64,000 nt of DNA from NCBI GenBank assembly GCA_002066995.1, contig MWTC01000056.1, forward strand, positions 1 to 64,000, written 5' to 3'. This DNA comes from Sphingobacteriales bacterium UTBCD1 (GTDB lineage Bacteria > Bacteroidota > Bacteroidia > Chitinophagales > Chitinophagaceae). The notes beneath the pieces are model-generated. The model had not been told where the DNA came from. It saw only the letters and a list, made by a program, of their open reading frames with translations, and searched no databases. Positions 17,179 through 26,827 of this stretch are shown here, in pieces; within the stretch, counting starts at the first letter, position 1; every line of letters begins with the position of its first letter. The translations under genes and the position numbers were made by a program.

Positions 17179-18636
17179 ATGAGAAAACATAATTTTCTGA
17201 TCCTTTCCTTTTTGACCATGATCACTTCTCCTGCACTTTCACAAAAAGAAATAATAAACAATGCAGAGAAAGCAAAACAGGAAGCCCTCAGTGATATACA
17301 GGCTAAATATGATGAGTATAAAAGTATCGCTCTTAAGATTTGGGATTATGCTGAAGTAGGGTATAAAGAAATAAAAAGCTCTGCTCTTCTCCAGGAAACA
17401 TTGCGGAACAACGGGTTTACTGTAGAAGCGAATGTTGCAGATATTCCCACTGCATTTGTTGCCACTTATGGCAGCGGCAAACCGGTGATCGGGATACTGG
17501 CAGAGTTTGATGCACTGCCGGGCTTGTCACAGGAAGTGGCAACAGAACGTAAGCCAATTGCAGGAAAAGATGCAGGACAAGCCTGCGGCCATCATTTGTT
17601 CGGAACCGCTTCCGTAGCGGCAGCTATTGAAATAAAAAAACTGATCGCTGAAAAAAAGATACAGGGTACGGTAAAATTATTTGGTTGCCCTGCAGAAGAA
17701 GGAGGTAGCGGAAAAGTTTATATGGTGCGTGCCGGTCTGTTCAGCGATGTGGATGTGGTCATTCACTGGCATCCGGGAGATGCCAATTCCATAACCATGA
17801 CGAGTGCATTGGCCAACATATCCGCAAAATTCCGTTTTTATGGTTTGTCTGCACATGCTTCTGCTGCTCCCGAAAAAGGGCGTTCGGCGCTGGATGCGGT
17901 GGAAGCAATGGATTACATGGTGAACATGATGCGGGAACATATACCGCAGGAAGCAAGGATACATTATGTGATTACAAATGGCGGTAAGGCTCCGAACGTG
18001 GTGCCTGATTTTGCCGAGGTTTACTATTATGTCCGCCATCCTAAAAAAGAAGATGCAAAAGAAATCTTTGCACGGGTGGTAAAAGCTGCGAACGGCGCTG
18101 CCATGGGAACAGAAACAAGAATGGACTATGAGATCATCGGCGGCACACATGACCTTTTATTGAACAGGTCACTGGCAGATATCATGCAACTAAACCTTGA
18201 AAAAACGGGAGGTGTACATTATACTCCGGAAGAAAAAGAATTCGGAAAAAAGATTCAATCCACTTTTAACTATAAAGCCCCTGCAATAGAGACTGCGGCA
18301 GAGATACAACCATTAAAAATAGTAATGGATGCAGGCGGAGGCTCTACCGATGTAGGTGATGTAAGTTATGCCGTTCCCACAGTGGGCATGCGTGCAGCCA
18401 CATGGGTGCCGGGCACACCGGCACATAGCTGGCAGGCTGTTTCCTGTGGCGGAACTGATATCGGGATCAAAGGATTAATGGTGGCGGCCAAAACAATGGC
18501 ATTGACTGCAATTGATCTGTTTACCAATCCTGAAAACATTGCTAAGGCTAAGGAGGAGTTTAAAAGAATGAAAGGCGATTACAAATATGAACCATTGCTG
18601 GGAAACAGAAAACCGGCATTGAATTACAGGGATTGA
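17179..18636 (+). CDS. M20-family amidohydrolase, AbgB-like, exported
   Basis: Translation is likely from the ATG at 17179, although a TTG lies two codons earlier. The leader ends near PALSQ. The 485-residue product shows the M20 metal-ligand regions: ACGHHLFGTASV, CPAEEGGSGK (catalytic Glu), VIHWHPGD, and GGGSTDVGDVSY with the distal ligand region PAHSWQ. The layout and length resemble AbgB, the p-aminobenzoyl-glutamate hydrolase subunit, and related peptidase M20D enzymes that cleave N-acyl amino acids. The signal peptide is unusual for AbgB itself, which is cytoplasmic, so the periplasmic substrate is probably different. Confidence 0.83.
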   Translation: MRKHNFLILSFLTMITSPALSQKEIINNAEKAKQEALSDIQAKYDEYKSIALKIWDYAEVGYKEIKSSALLQETLRNNGFTVEANVADIPTAFVATYGSGKPVIGILAEFDALPGLSQEVATERKPIAGKDAGQACGHHLFGTASVAAAIEIKKLIAEKKIQGTVKLFGCPAEEGGSGKVYMVRAGLFSDVDVVIHWHPGDANSITMTSALANISAKFRFYGLSAHASAAPEKGRSALDAVEAMDYMVNMMREHIPQEARIHYVITNGGKAPNVVPDFAEVYYYVRHPKKEDAKEIFARVVKAANGAAMGTETRMDYEIIGGTHDLLLNRSLADIMQLNLEKTGGVHYTPEEKEFGKKIQSTFNYKAPAIETAAEIQPLKIVMDAGGGSTDVGDVSYAVPTVGMRAATWVPGTPAHSWQAVSCGGTDIGIKGLMVAAKTMALTAIDLFTNPENIAKAKEEFKRMKGDYKYEPLLGNRKPALNYRD

Positions 18637-18673
18637 TCTTTTTCAGAAGAAAAAAAATAAGATCGTATTTCGC

Positions 18674-18705
18674 TACTGTATGGGACTTCCTCAGGTCATA
18701 CAGTA
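18674..18705. terminator. Hairpin between convergent genes
   Basis: The arms TACTGTATG (18674-18682) and CATACAGTA (18697-18705) form a 9-bp perfect stem between the convergent M20 and lysS genes. There is no T-run directly next to either side; on the minus strand a T-rich stretch follows after about 15 bases. It may act as a shared transcription end or an RNA 3' stabiliser. Confidence 0.4.
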
Positions 18706-18735
18706 ATTGAATCAACAAACCTTAAAACTTTCTTT

Positions 18736-20289
18736 CTAAAATTTCTCCGGCCGCATCTGGGGGAATAAAAGAACATCCTGTATGGAGGGTTGATTGGTCA
18801 GCAACATGCAAATGCGGTCAATGCCAAACCCGATGCCTGATGTAGGCGGCATGCCATACTCCAGTGCACGCAGAAAATCATAATCAATGTACATAGCTTC
18901 TTCATCGCCACGCTCCATCAGGCGGACCTGCTCTTCAAAACGCTCCCGCTGATCAATCGGATCATTGAGTTCGCTGTATGCATTGGCGATCTCTTTTCCG
19001 TTCACGATCAGTTCAAATCTTTCCACCAATCCTTTTTTACTGCGGTGTTTTTTTGTAAGCGGACTCATCTCAACGGGGTAGTCAATGATGAATGTGGGCT
19101 GCACATAATGGTCTTCACATTTTTCGCCAAAGATGGCATCTATCAGTTTGCCCTTCCCCATCGTTTTATCCACTTCAATATGCATCTGCCTGCATGCCGA
19201 ACGAAGGTCTTCCTCACTCATGGTACTGATATCAAAACCCGTATGCTCTCTGATGGAATCATAAATGCTGATCCGTTTGTAAGGGGCTTTGAAAGAAATC
19301 GTTTTTGCTGAAGTGGAAGAATCTCCAACCTTTACATCGGTGGAGCCGCAGACATCGAGCGCAGCTTTTTCCAGGAGTTGCTCCGTTATCTCCATCATCC
19401 ACAGGTAATCTTTGTAAGCAACGTAAAATTCAAGAATGGTGAACTCCGGGTTATGAGTGCGGTCCATCCCTTCATTCCTGAAGTTGCGGCTGAATTCATA
19501 CACCCAGTCAAAGCCGCCTACGATCAATCTTTTCAGATAAAGTTCATTGGCAATGCGCAAATAAAAAGGAACATCCAGTGCATTGTGATGAGTGATGAAC
19601 GGCTTGGCAGCAGCTCCGCCCGGAATGGCCTGCAATACCGGTGTATCCACTTCCAACGCTCCTTTTGCATTGAGAAATTCACGCATGGAATTGAACAGCT
19701 TTGTTCTTTTCACAAACACTTCTTTCACCGCCGGGTTGATGATCAGGTCGGCATAGCGCTGGCGGTATTTGAATTCAGGATCGGTGACGGCATCAAAGGT
19801 TTGTCCTTCTGCTTCCTTCACGACCGGGAGCGGACGCAATGATTTGGTGAGTAAGTTCAGCTCTTTTACATGAACGGATATCTCGCCGGTCTTAGTGACA
19901 AAGACAAATCCTTTTATGCCGATGATATCACCGATGTCAATCAATTTTTTCCAGACGATGTCATACAAAGACTTGTCTTCGCCCGGGCAAATATCATCGC
20001 GGCGGATGTATAATTGAATGCGCCCATGCGAATCCTGTATCACGGCAAAATTGGCTTTGCCCATATCCCGCACACTCATGACACGGCCGGCCAGGCAGAC
20101 ATCTGCAAATTCTGTTTTCCCTGCCTGACCGGCAGGCAGGTTTTCTTCCGAAAAATGTTCTTTTATATATGCCGAATTGCTGTTCACCGGATACAAAGGA
20201 GCCGGATAGGGATCAATACCCATTTTGATCAGTTCTGCCAGTTTCTCCCTGCGCAGCAGTTCCTGCTCTGATAAATGTTGCATTTGCAT
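18736..20289 (-). CDS. lysS: Lysine--tRNA ligase (class II)
   Basis: The 517-residue class-II synthetase has an N-terminal OB-fold anticodon domain ([23 protein letters not shown]) and the class-II motifs: motif 2 [20 protein letters not shown] and motif 3 [20 protein letters not shown]. It ends with [11 protein letters not shown] as in the family. The start could be the first or second of two close ATGs (20289 or 20283). Residues about 53-59 (LPAGQAG) are an in-frame insertion coded by a DNA palindrome at 20120-20140, just before the OB fold; LysS proteins do not normally have it there. The rest looks intact and functional. Confidence 0.95.
   Translation of the reverse strand: MQMQHLSEQELLRREKLAELIKMGIDPYPAPLYPVNSNSAYIKEHFSEENLPAGQAGKTEFADVCLAGRVMSVRDMGKANFAVIQDSHGRIQLYIRRDDICPGEDKSLYDIVWKKLIDIGDIIGIKGFVFVTKTGEISVHVKELNLLTKSLRPLPVVKEAEGQTFDAVTDPEFKYRQRYADLIINPAVKEVFVKRTKLFNSMREFLNAKGALEVDTPVLQAIPGGAAAKPFITHHNALDVPFYLRIANELYLKRLIVGGFDWVYEFSRNFRNEGMDRTHNPEFTILEFYVAYKDYLWMMEITEQLLEKAALDVCGSTDVKVGDSSTSAKTISFKAPYKRISIYDSIREHTGFDISTMSEEDLRSACRQMHIEVDKTMGKGKLIDAIFGEKCEDHYVQPTFIIDYPVEMSPLTKKHRSKKGLVERFELIVNGKEIANAYSELNDPIDQRERFEEQVRLMERGDEEAMYIDYDFLRALEYGMPPTSGIGFGIDRICMLLTNQPSIQDVLLFPQMRPEKF
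20120..20140. repeat. Palindromic mini-insertion inside lysS
   Basis: The arms CCTGCCTG (20120-20127) and CAGGCAGG (20133-20140) are perfectly complementary around a 5-base loop ACCGG. The element is much more G+C-rich than its surroundings and encodes LPAGQAG in frame within LysS. I recall short palindromes encoding PAG-Q/RQAG-like peptides as inserts in proteins of some Bacteroidota and other bacteria; this is from memory and not checked. Confidence 0.6.
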
Positions 20290-20338
20290 TGATAAAAATT
20301 CAAAAGATTTTATTAGTTCATCCTCATGATAAAGCGGT

Positions 20339-20371
20339 CAAAATTACATGATGCCGGTGGGGAAAACAAAA
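20339..20371 (-). promoter_or_regulatory. lysS promoter (-33 and -7 boxes)
   Basis: On the minus strand a TTTG at 20370-20367 is followed, after exactly 20 bases, by TAATTTTG at 20346-20339. This is a full match to the Bacteroidota sigma-A promoter TTTG-N19-21-TAnnTTTG. The predicted transcript starts near 20332, leaving a leader of about 40 bases before lysS. Confidence 0.7.
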
Positions 20372-20568
20372 GCGAAAGACAACCAAATGCAAGCCTGAAG
20401 AGCAATGAACATTACAGCTGACCGGAGGTAAGTATTTAAACAGGAAAAGTTGTTTTATCGCCCAAGTTCTTCTTTTACCGCTGAGAAAATAAATTCTCAC
20501 GTGCATCGTTTATGTACTGCCCGAATAACAGGAAAAGCTCTTAAAAAAGAGTCAAAATCCGGCCATCT

Positions 20569-20600
20569 TTTGGAACTCTCCATTCTGGCAGGTATTTTGG
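20569..20600 (+). promoter_or_regulatory. Promoter of the DUF4197 gene
   Basis: TTTG at 20569-20572 and TATTTTGG at 20593-20600 are separated by 20 bases. The -7 box has a near match to TAnnTTTG. The ATG of the DUF4197 gene is at 20623. The 333-base gap between lysS and this gene holds these two divergent promoters and otherwise nothing I can identify. Confidence 0.5.
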
Positions 20601-20622
20601 AGAACTGTAAAAAACAAAACGT

Positions 20623-21351
20623 ATGATGAAAACTATTATTTCTACACTGTTATTTTCCTTTTTTCTTACCACTTCAGTTCAATCGCAGATCAAACTAAAA
20701 TTGCCCAAGATCCTTTCAAAGGAAAGTTCTTCAGGGGTTACCGAAGCAGAGGCGGGCCAGGGTATCAAAGAAGCCTTGACGCAGGGTGTGACCAATGCGG
20801 TGCTGAACCTGAATAAGACAGATGGATTTTTCGGAAGCGAGATCTACAAAGTGTTGTTGCCACCCGATGCGGCAAAGATCGAAAGCACTTTGAGGAATAT
20901 AGGAATGGGAGCCCAGGTGGATAAAGCGATCCTGGCCATCAACCGTGGTGCGGAAGATGCAGTAGGTTATGCCAAACCGATATTTGTAGATGCCATCAAA
21001 CAGATGACCGTAACCGATGCACTGAATATTGTGAAAGGGCCCAAAGATGCAGCAACCCAATACTTCAAACAAAAGACCACTCAAAAACTGGTGGAAGCAT
21101 TTACTCCCTCGGTAAAAAGCTCACTGGAAAAAGTGGATGCCACCAAATATTACGGTGATATTGTAAATACATACAACAAGCTGCCGACAACATTCAACAA
21201 AGTAAACCCAGATCTTACTTCTTTTGTAGTGGGCAAAGCAGTGGACGCTTTGTTTGACCAGGTGGCAAAAGAAGAAGCCAATATCAGGGCAAATCCCCTG
21301 GCAAGGACCACGGATATACTGAAGAAAGTATTCGGATCGGTGGTGAAGTAA
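20623..21351 (+). CDS. DUF4197 domain-containing exported protein
   Basis: The 242-residue protein has a signal peptide (cleavage near VQSQ). The remainder is almost entirely the DUF4197 domain, recognisable by GIKEALTQGVTNAVLNLNKTDGFFG, IKVLLPPDA-like KVLLPPDAAKIESTLR, INRGAEDAVGYAKPIFVDAIKQMTVTDALNIVKG and the C-terminal LDGLFxxV-type strand AVDALFDQVAKEE. The family is common in Gram-negative bacteria and has no established function. It is convergent with the gene at 21490. Confidence 0.88.
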   Translation: MMKTIISTLLFSFFLTTSVQSQIKLKLPKILSKESSSGVTEAEAGQGIKEALTQGVTNAVLNLNKTDGFFGSEIYKVLLPPDAAKIESTLRNIGMGAQVDKAILAINRGAEDAVGYAKPIFVDAIKQMTVTDALNIVKGPKDAATQYFKQKTTQKLVEAFTPSVKSSLEKVDATKYYGDIVNTYNKLPTTFNKVNPDLTSFVVGKAVDALFDQVAKEEANIRANPLARTTDILKKVFGSVVK

Positions 21352-21489
21352 AAGAAAGACATAATCAGGTTTTCTGCTCAATTCCTGTAAGCAGTGAAAA
21401 AAAGCAACAATAAGGGGTCATTTTTTAACTCTTGTCCCGTTATACTTTAAATTGATCAATTGAAGTATTGCAAAGCGAATAAGAATTGT

Positions 21490-22593
21490 TTACTTCCTGA
21501 GTGTGCCAATAAATTCTCTCAGCCTCGATTCAAACCCGGGTACTGATTTTTCATCTATATTATTCACTTCCTTGTCAAGAATACGTATATTATCATTCTT
21601 CACAAATGGTACATACAATTCAGTTTTGTAGCCTATGCCATTAATTGTAAAAAAGTATAAAACAACCTGAGTCTGTGTTTCAGCTTTTTCATCATTATAA
21701 TTTATTTTCTCCTGATAAGATATTCTGGATATTTTTCCGTTGATATTTTTAAGAAGCGTATCTTTTGAAATATCAGCATATTCTATTTTCGTCTTTTTAT
21801 TGTCGTTCTTCAATGATGCCAGATATTTATTAATTTCTGATTCGGGCACAGGTGCTCCCGTTTTTACCAGTTTGGCAAAAGGGTAAACGCTGCCCAGTTT
21901 ATCACATCGTCCTATCCAATATGCCTTATCTTCATTGTTATACTCCACACCAACATTTCCTTTAATGTCCATCTTCAGTTTATACTTGTCCAATGTTACA
22001 GGCAGGGGTAGTGAAGAAAAGCCCGGTTCATCCAGAATCTGTTTCACGTTTTTATTCTCATCCAGTTTACTGACTATAATATCAGCTATAAAAATGATTT
22101 TCCCATTGGTGGCAGCTAAAATATCTCTGGAGTAACGATAGTCCCTTCTGTATTTTTGGTAGTTATCACCTCCGGAAAGTCTGTAGTAAGTCCAGCCGAA
22201 AGGTCCTGTATAGGAGCCGGACATATAAACACCAAAGGCATCGGGAACCGAATCCATTGCTTTGGCATATCTTTCTACCGAAGCATAGAAAGAATCCACC
22301 CTTTGGCAGCCTGCATTTGGATATATTCTAAGTTTTGCTCCAAGGTATTCATACTTGGTGCTGTAAATAAAGCTATATTCAACCAATTCGTTGGATTTCC
22401 CTACATTAGTTTTGTTCAGTTCAGCACGGCTATAAAATGGTATTTTAAAGCCATACTTGTCAAAACTATATTCTTTTAAGAAGAATTTTTTCTCTTGTGC
22501 CTGTGCGCTGAAAATTAAAGTAAAGGCCAATAAAATAAAAAGGAGTTTCCTGTGTGTAATTCGTGGACTGTCCGGTACGGAAAAGGGTGCCAT
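21490..22593 (-). CDS. Secreted protein of unknown function
   Basis: The 367-residue product carries a leader with hydrophobic core LLFILLAFTLIFSAQAQ at residues 17-33. An internal start is possible, but no ATG lies closer to the core. The mature protein is rich in Tyr, Lys and Asp, with segments such as SGSYTGPFGWTYYRLSGGDNYQKYRRDYRYSRD and a likely beta fold. I recognise no family or active site. It stands alone, with a 215-base gap to the next minus-strand gene on the left of its start. Confidence 0.7.
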   Translation of the reverse strand: MAPFSVPDSPRITHRKLLFILLAFTLIFSAQAQEKKFFLKEYSFDKYGFKIPFYSRAELNKTNVGKSNELVEYSFIYSTKYEYLGAKLRIYPNAGCQRVDSFYASVERYAKAMDSVPDAFGVYMSGSYTGPFGWTYYRLSGGDNYQKYRRDYRYSRDILAATNGKIIFIADIIVSKLDENKNVKQILDEPGFSSLPLPVTLDKYKLKMDIKGNVGVEYNNEDKAYWIGRCDKLGSVYPFAKLVKTGAPVPESEINKYLASLKNDNKKTKIEYADISKDTLLKNINGKISRISYQEKINYNDEKAETQTQVVLYFFTINGIGYKTELYVPFVKNDNIRILDKEVNNIDEKSVPGFESRLREFIGTLRK

Positions 22594-22808
22594 GTAATTT
22601 TTTTATAATGATACAAAATATATTGTAATCGTAAAAGCGGGATAACCCTCAAATTTTGAAAGGGCTGATATAAATGGTTTTTTTTGCAGGTTTCATTAGC
22701 AGGCCTTTTTCACATAAGTGAATGTCTGATCCTTATATTCACCATTCATTTGTCAGGCTTACTGTATTATCAGAAAATTTTTTTTAATCAAAGTAAATTC
22801 CGGCCTGA

Positions 22809-23816
22809 TCAAATTTTCTTCCTCTTCAAAATACTCCAATCCGTTTCTTCGGCAATGATGGTATTGTTCAGAATTCCGAGCTGGTCAATTTCCATTTCCA
22901 CCACATCATTGGGCTGCAGCCATTGCTCCGTGTAATCGGGGTCATTCAGTTTTCCTGTTCCGTTCAATTCCAAAAAACATCCGGTGCCTACTGTGCCGCT
23001 GCCGATCACATCACCCGGCTGCAGGGTAACACCATAGGAAGCCCTTTCGATGATCTCTGCAAAGGTCCAGTTCATGTCTGCAAGATTTCCTTCACTCACC
23101 TGTACTCCGTTGACCCTGCATTTCATTTTTAAATTCCAGCTTTTACCCACATGATTTTCTTTTGCAGGCACGACCAGGTCTTCCAGTTCATCCAGCGTCA
23201 CCAGCCAGGGGCCCAATGAAGTTGCAAAGTCTTTTCCTTTTGCCGGCCCCAGGTTCAGCAGCATCTCTTCCATCTGTAGCCTCCGTGCACTCCAGTCGTT
23301 CATGATCATCAATCCGCCGATATATTGATCCGCTTCTTCTGCCCTGATGTTCCTTCCCTGCTTGCAGATGACGATAGCGGCTTCCAGTTCAAAATCCAGT
23401 TTCTCGAAATGATCGGGCATAAAATGGATCGCTCCCGGTCCCTGGATGCTGTGATGATTGGTGAAATAAAAAACAGGATACTGATCGAATTCGGGTATCA
23501 TCGGCGCCTTCCTGTTCCTCCTTGCCGTCTCCACATGCTGGCGGAATGCATACGCATCACGGCAGGAAACCGGAAAAGTCACCGGCGACAACAAAGAAAC
23601 ATCTTTCAGCGGAATACCGCGGCTGCTGCTTCTTGTCCCTTCTTTCAATATCAATTCTCCTGCCTGTGCAATGGGAAATACATCCTGCCAGAAATGGAGA
23701 AACATGCTCATGGTACCCGGCAGGTCCGGATGCAGCACATCCATATCATACACCAGGTCATTGATCAGCACGGCAAGGTGCTCCTGTTCATCCTGCAGGT
23801 AAGTAATCAGTTTCAT
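22809..23816 (-). CDS. Fumarylacetoacetate hydrolase family protein
   Basis: The 335-residue protein has the FAH catalytic domain: LDFELEAAIVICKQGRNI (metal-binding Glu residues), GGLMIMNDWSARRLQ (conserved NDWSAR motif), KGKDFATSLGPWLVT, and the GSGTVGTGCFLE loop. The N-terminal 90 residues are the family's smaller domain. The family cleaves C-C bonds in beta-diketo acids or decarboxylates and hydrates ring-cleavage products. The similarity in length to fumarylacetoacetase-like enzymes does not settle the substrate. It is the last gene of a minus-strand run ROK-MFS-SIS-FAH, 48 bases after the SIS gene, so it may be a passenger or process a sugar-derived 2-keto acid. Confidence 0.85.
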   Translation of the reverse strand: MKLITYLQDEQEHLAVLINDLVYDMDVLHPDLPGTMSMFLHFWQDVFPIAQAGELILKEGTRSSSRGIPLKDVSLLSPVTFPVSCRDAYAFRQHVETARRNRKAPMIPEFDQYPVFYFTNHHSIQGPGAIHFMPDHFEKLDFELEAAIVICKQGRNIRAEEADQYIGGLMIMNDWSARRLQMEEMLLNLGPAKGKDFATSLGPWLVTLDELEDLVVPAKENHVGKSWNLKMKCRVNGVQVSEGNLADMNWTFAEIIERASYGVTLQPGDVIGSGTVGTGCFLELNGTGKLNDPDYTEQWLQPNDVVEMEIDQLGILNNTIIAEETDWSILKRKKI

Positions 23817-23864
23817 ACACTGTTTTTAGTTTGAGCAAAGGAAAAGAAAAAGTTTTGTTTGCAA

Positions 23865-24626
23865 TCACACGCCTGCGATCCTTCTTTTATATTCCGTAAG
23901 CGCTTCTTCCAGTCTTTCTTTTGCCGTAGTATCTCCCGGTACATTGTGCGAAGGATGAATGAATAACTTCACTCCTCTTTCCGCCAGTATTTCTGCGACG
24001 GTGGTCACCGTCATCCATACTGCCGTTACAAATGCCATGGTGGAAATGGGTCCCACTTTATCAAAATGGTTTTTTAGCGGCACGCTGGCATCCTGTATCG
24101 GCACGCAGGTGTCCACCACTATATCTGCCAGTTCGAAAATGGTTTTCCTGCTGCTGTGCCTCGATTGTTTTCCTTCGGCTTCTTTTGCCGATCCGAATAC
24201 GATCACCTTCATTCCTTTCTTTCTTGCTTCCAGCGCCACATCAATATTCACCGCATTGATGCCGGTGTGAGAGAAAAGCCACATGCAATCTCTTTTATCA
24301 AAGTTGTATCCCTTCATGATCTCGGTTCCATAACCTTCCACCCTTTCCAGGAAAACAAAATTGTGCACACTCATTCCGCCTACAATATTGGTGAAGAAGG
24401 TAAGGGGCAGTTCTATCATCGGGTGAAAACCGACAAAGCCTCCGATCCTCGGATACATTTCTTCAATGGGAAGAGTGGCATGGCCGCAACCGAAAGTATG
24501 CACCCAGCGGCCTGCTTCTATCGTATTCGCCATCAGGACTGCCGCCTTTTGAATATTTTCCATTTGAGTGTTCTCGATCTTATCCATCACTTCCCTTGCA
24601 TTTTGCAACCATATTTTTGCCAGCAT
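23865..24626 (-). CDS. SIS-domain phosphosugar-binding protein (UPF0309 type)
   Basis: The 253-residue product has a single SIS fold: WVHTFGCGHATLPIEEMYPRIGGF, the phosphosugar-loop region WLFSHTGINAVNIDVALEARKKGMKVIVFGS, and IHPSHNVPGD. The length and motifs match UPF0309-type sugar-isomerase-domain proteins and not the GlmS or MurQ families. It starts only 3 bases after the MFS gene stop, so translation is probably coupled. With the ROK kinase and transporter next door, I infer a step in handling an imported, phosphorylated amino sugar or hexose; the exact reaction is open. Confidence 0.8.
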   Translation of the reverse strand: MLAKIWLQNAREVMDKIENTQMENIQKAAVLMANTIEAGRWVHTFGCGHATLPIEEMYPRIGGFVGFHPMIELPLTFFTNIVGGMSVHNFVFLERVEGYGTEIMKGYNFDKRDCMWLFSHTGINAVNIDVALEARKKGMKVIVFGSAKEAEGKQSRHSSRKTIFELADIVVDTCVPIQDASVPLKNHFDKVGPISTMAFVTAVWMTVTTVAEILAERGVKLFIHPSHNVPGDTTAKERLEEALTEYKRRIAGV

Positions 24627-24629
24627 AGT

Positions 24630-25790
24630 TTAAAATTTAATTTTTGATGAAACATTTTTTTTAAATAGAAATAAAATAACGACCCTGCATACAGCAGTAA
24701 TCATCAATAACCAGGGTAAGAAGGACACGCCATAACTATGAGACAATACTCCGAATAAATAATTGACGATCGTATTCCCGATCAGGGCAATCACTAAAAC
24801 AATTCCGAAAGCTGTTCCTGACAAAGCCGGGAACAATTGTCCTGCATATCCGAGCATTACCGGAAATCCGGCTGCAAAACCAATCCCGTTAATTATGTAA
24901 GCGATCATTGACTGGGAATATGTTTGTGCGGTCATTAAAACAAGTCCGCCAATAAATGACAGGATCAGCGATATCATCATCAGGTGAAAAGAAGAAATCA
25001 TTTTCAGTATAAAGCCCAGTACAAGCCTTGTGATGGTAAGCCCTACTACATAAAATGTGAGGATGAATAATGAATCCTGGCCGGAGATCTTTATTCCTTT
25101 CTGAAGAAAAGTGGTAGTCCAGTTGTTTGCAAGTGCTTCCGTACCGCTTTGAAAAAAAAGAAAAAGCCCGATTAATAAAAGTCCGGGATCTTTCAGAAGG
25201 TTAATTCCTTCTTTTATGGGAAACCCCTGTGATTGTTTTGGTGCCGGAAATTTTATGGCAATAAAAAAAGCAAGAACGAGAACCAGGACAATTCCAACTG
25301 AAGACAGGATATCCGTATAGTTAAAATGCCTGGAAAGTGCACCTAATAAAAAAGGCATTCCCAGGGCGCCGAAACCAAAGAAAGCTCCCAGTAAACTCAG
25401 GTTAGCGCCTTTGTGCCCTGAACTGATATCCGAAACCAATGCATTAGTAGCGCCGTTCAGAATTCCGCCACCCCAGCCTATCACGAAAATGCATATTTGC
25501 AGGGTGAAGTAAGAATCGGTAAATGCAATTCCTTCAAAAGCAGGAATGATCAGCAGTGTTGTTATGATGAATAGTATTTTATATCCATAACGATCTACAA
25601 TCGGCCCGAACAGTAAAGACCCCACCATGACGCCGATCGGCAGAATAGAAGTAAGCATTCCCGATTTGATCTCGTCGAGATTGAACTTGTCGGCAACGGA
25701 TGGTAAAATAGACCCCAGCGTTATGTATGTGATGCCAAACACCAGCATCCCGATGCAAGAAGCAGTGAAAACCTGTTTATAATTGTACAT
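24630..25790 (-). CDS. MFS sugar-type transporter
   Basis: The 386-residue polytopic protein has twelve predicted transmembrane helices. The MFS signature between helices 2 and 3, GPIVDRYGYKILF, corresponds to the GxxxDRxGRR motif. Other typical parts are GGGILNGATNALVSD in helix 4 and a Gly-rich helix 5. It resembles the FucP/sugar-porter branch. It lies 19 bases downstream of the ROK gene and 3 bases upstream of the SIS gene, and so probably carries the sugar these enzymes use. Confidence 0.83.
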   Translation of the reverse strand: MYNYKQVFTASCIGMLVFGITYITLGSILPSVADKFNLDEIKSGMLTSILPIGVMVGSLLFGPIVDRYGYKILFIITTLLIIPAFEGIAFTDSYFTLQICIFVIGWGGGILNGATNALVSDISSGHKGANLSLLGAFFGFGALGMPFLLGALSRHFNYTDILSSVGIVLVLVLAFFIAIKFPAPKQSQGFPIKEGINLLKDPGLLLIGLFLFFQSGTEALANNWTTTFLQKGIKISGQDSLFILTFYVVGLTITRLVLGFILKMISSFHLMMISLILSFIGGLVLMTAQTYSQSMIAYIINGIGFAAGFPVMLGYAGQLFPALSGTAFGIVLVIALIGNTIVNYLFGVLSHSYGVSFLPWLLMITAVCRVVILFLFKKNVSSKIKF

Positions 25791-25809
25791 AATAATGAGT
25801 GAATATATA

Positions 25810-26757
25810 TTAATCTTTCATTGCAAGCCGTGCTGCACCGTAAAGCCCTGCATCAGTTCCTAAAGCTGAGGCTTCCAATGAGACCTGCTTTATGCTGATC
25901 GGCTGTGCCCATTTCTTTGCTTCCTCATAGATGTCATCCAGGAATTTTATTGCAGGCCCGAATACACCACCCCCGAAAATAATCTTTTCGGGATTAAAAA
26001 GACTGACCAGGTTGGCGACTGCCATTCCCCAGCATTCAATTGCATTACCGATCACTTCTTTTGCAAGCGGATCATTTTTTTCATAAGCAGTAAAAACATT
26101 CCTTGCGGTTATTTGGCCTGCATCCATTTTCGCCAGCTCACTTTCTTTGAACTTTTCTGAAGCGATCATCTCCACAGTGACCCTGGCGATTCCTTCTCCC
26201 GATGCATTGTATTCAAAACATCCGCATGAATCATATTTTTTATTGTAAGGACGATCCAGCGCCATCCACCCGATTGCTCCGGCAATATCACTGGCGCCTC
26301 TCAATACCTGGTCATTCACCAGTATTCCTGCTCCTATGCCGGTGCCTACAGAAAGAAAAATTGCATTACTGCATTCTTTTGCATTCCCCCTCCATGTTTC
26401 TCCTAAAATGTAACAGGCACGATCGCTGTCAATTTTAATTTTTATCCCGGGGAAAGATCTTTGTAATTCTCCCAGTAAAGGATAATCATCCCATCCCGGA
26501 ATATTGGGGCACCAGACATTTCCTGTTTTTTCATAAGCAATACCCGGAACACAAATACCGATGGAAGAAATGATAAGATCATTCTCTGCAGATCTTTTCA
26601 TCAATGCAGCGACCTGATCAGACAAAAGTTCAACGACCGCTCTTCCATTTCTTTTTTTCAGTAAACCGGTCTCAGAAAAAACTATTTCGCCGTTACTGCC
26701 GAAAACAGCAGCAGCAGATTTTGTTGCACCGAGATCTATTGCAATTACATGTAACAT
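25810..26757 (-). CDS. ROK-family kinase/repressor-like protein with degenerate zinc site
   Basis: I prefer the ATG at 26757, with 315 residues; an ATG five codons earlier (26772) is possible. The ATP site is IAIDLGATKSAAAVF at the N terminus, and the phosphate loop is SVGTGIGAGILVN. The catalytic-Asp region reads IDSDRACYILGE instead of the usual NDAN. Zinc ligands normally present in ROK proteins are missing. The GxxGH motif reads GAIGW, and the CxCGxxGCxE motif keeps only GCFE. It has no N-terminal helix-turn-helix, so it is a kinase-type ROK and not a repressor. It heads the sugar run and is divergent from the GH9 gene. Confidence 0.83.
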   Translation of the reverse strand: MLHVIAIDLGATKSAAAVFGSNGEIVFSETGLLKKRNGRAVVELLSDQVAALMKRSAENDLIISSIGICVPGIAYEKTGNVWCPNIPGWDDYPLLGELQRSFPGIKIKIDSDRACYILGETWRGNAKECSNAIFLSVGTGIGAGILVNDQVLRGASDIAGAIGWMALDRPYNKKYDSCGCFEYNASGEGIARVTVEMIASEKFKESELAKMDAGQITARNVFTAYEKNDPLAKEVIGNAIECWGMAVANLVSLFNPEKIIFGGGVFGPAIKFLDDIYEEAKKWAQPISIKQVSLEASALGTDAGLYGAARLAMKD

Positions 26758-26827
26758 TTCAATTACAAACATAAGAAGGACAGAATAGATAAATAGATTA
26801 AATTGTGACTTGATAAATATTTTCCCA

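Noticed and set aside
19378..19842. 154-codon plus-strand frame inside lysS
   Set aside because: Antisense to conserved class-II synthetase motifs, so not a gene.
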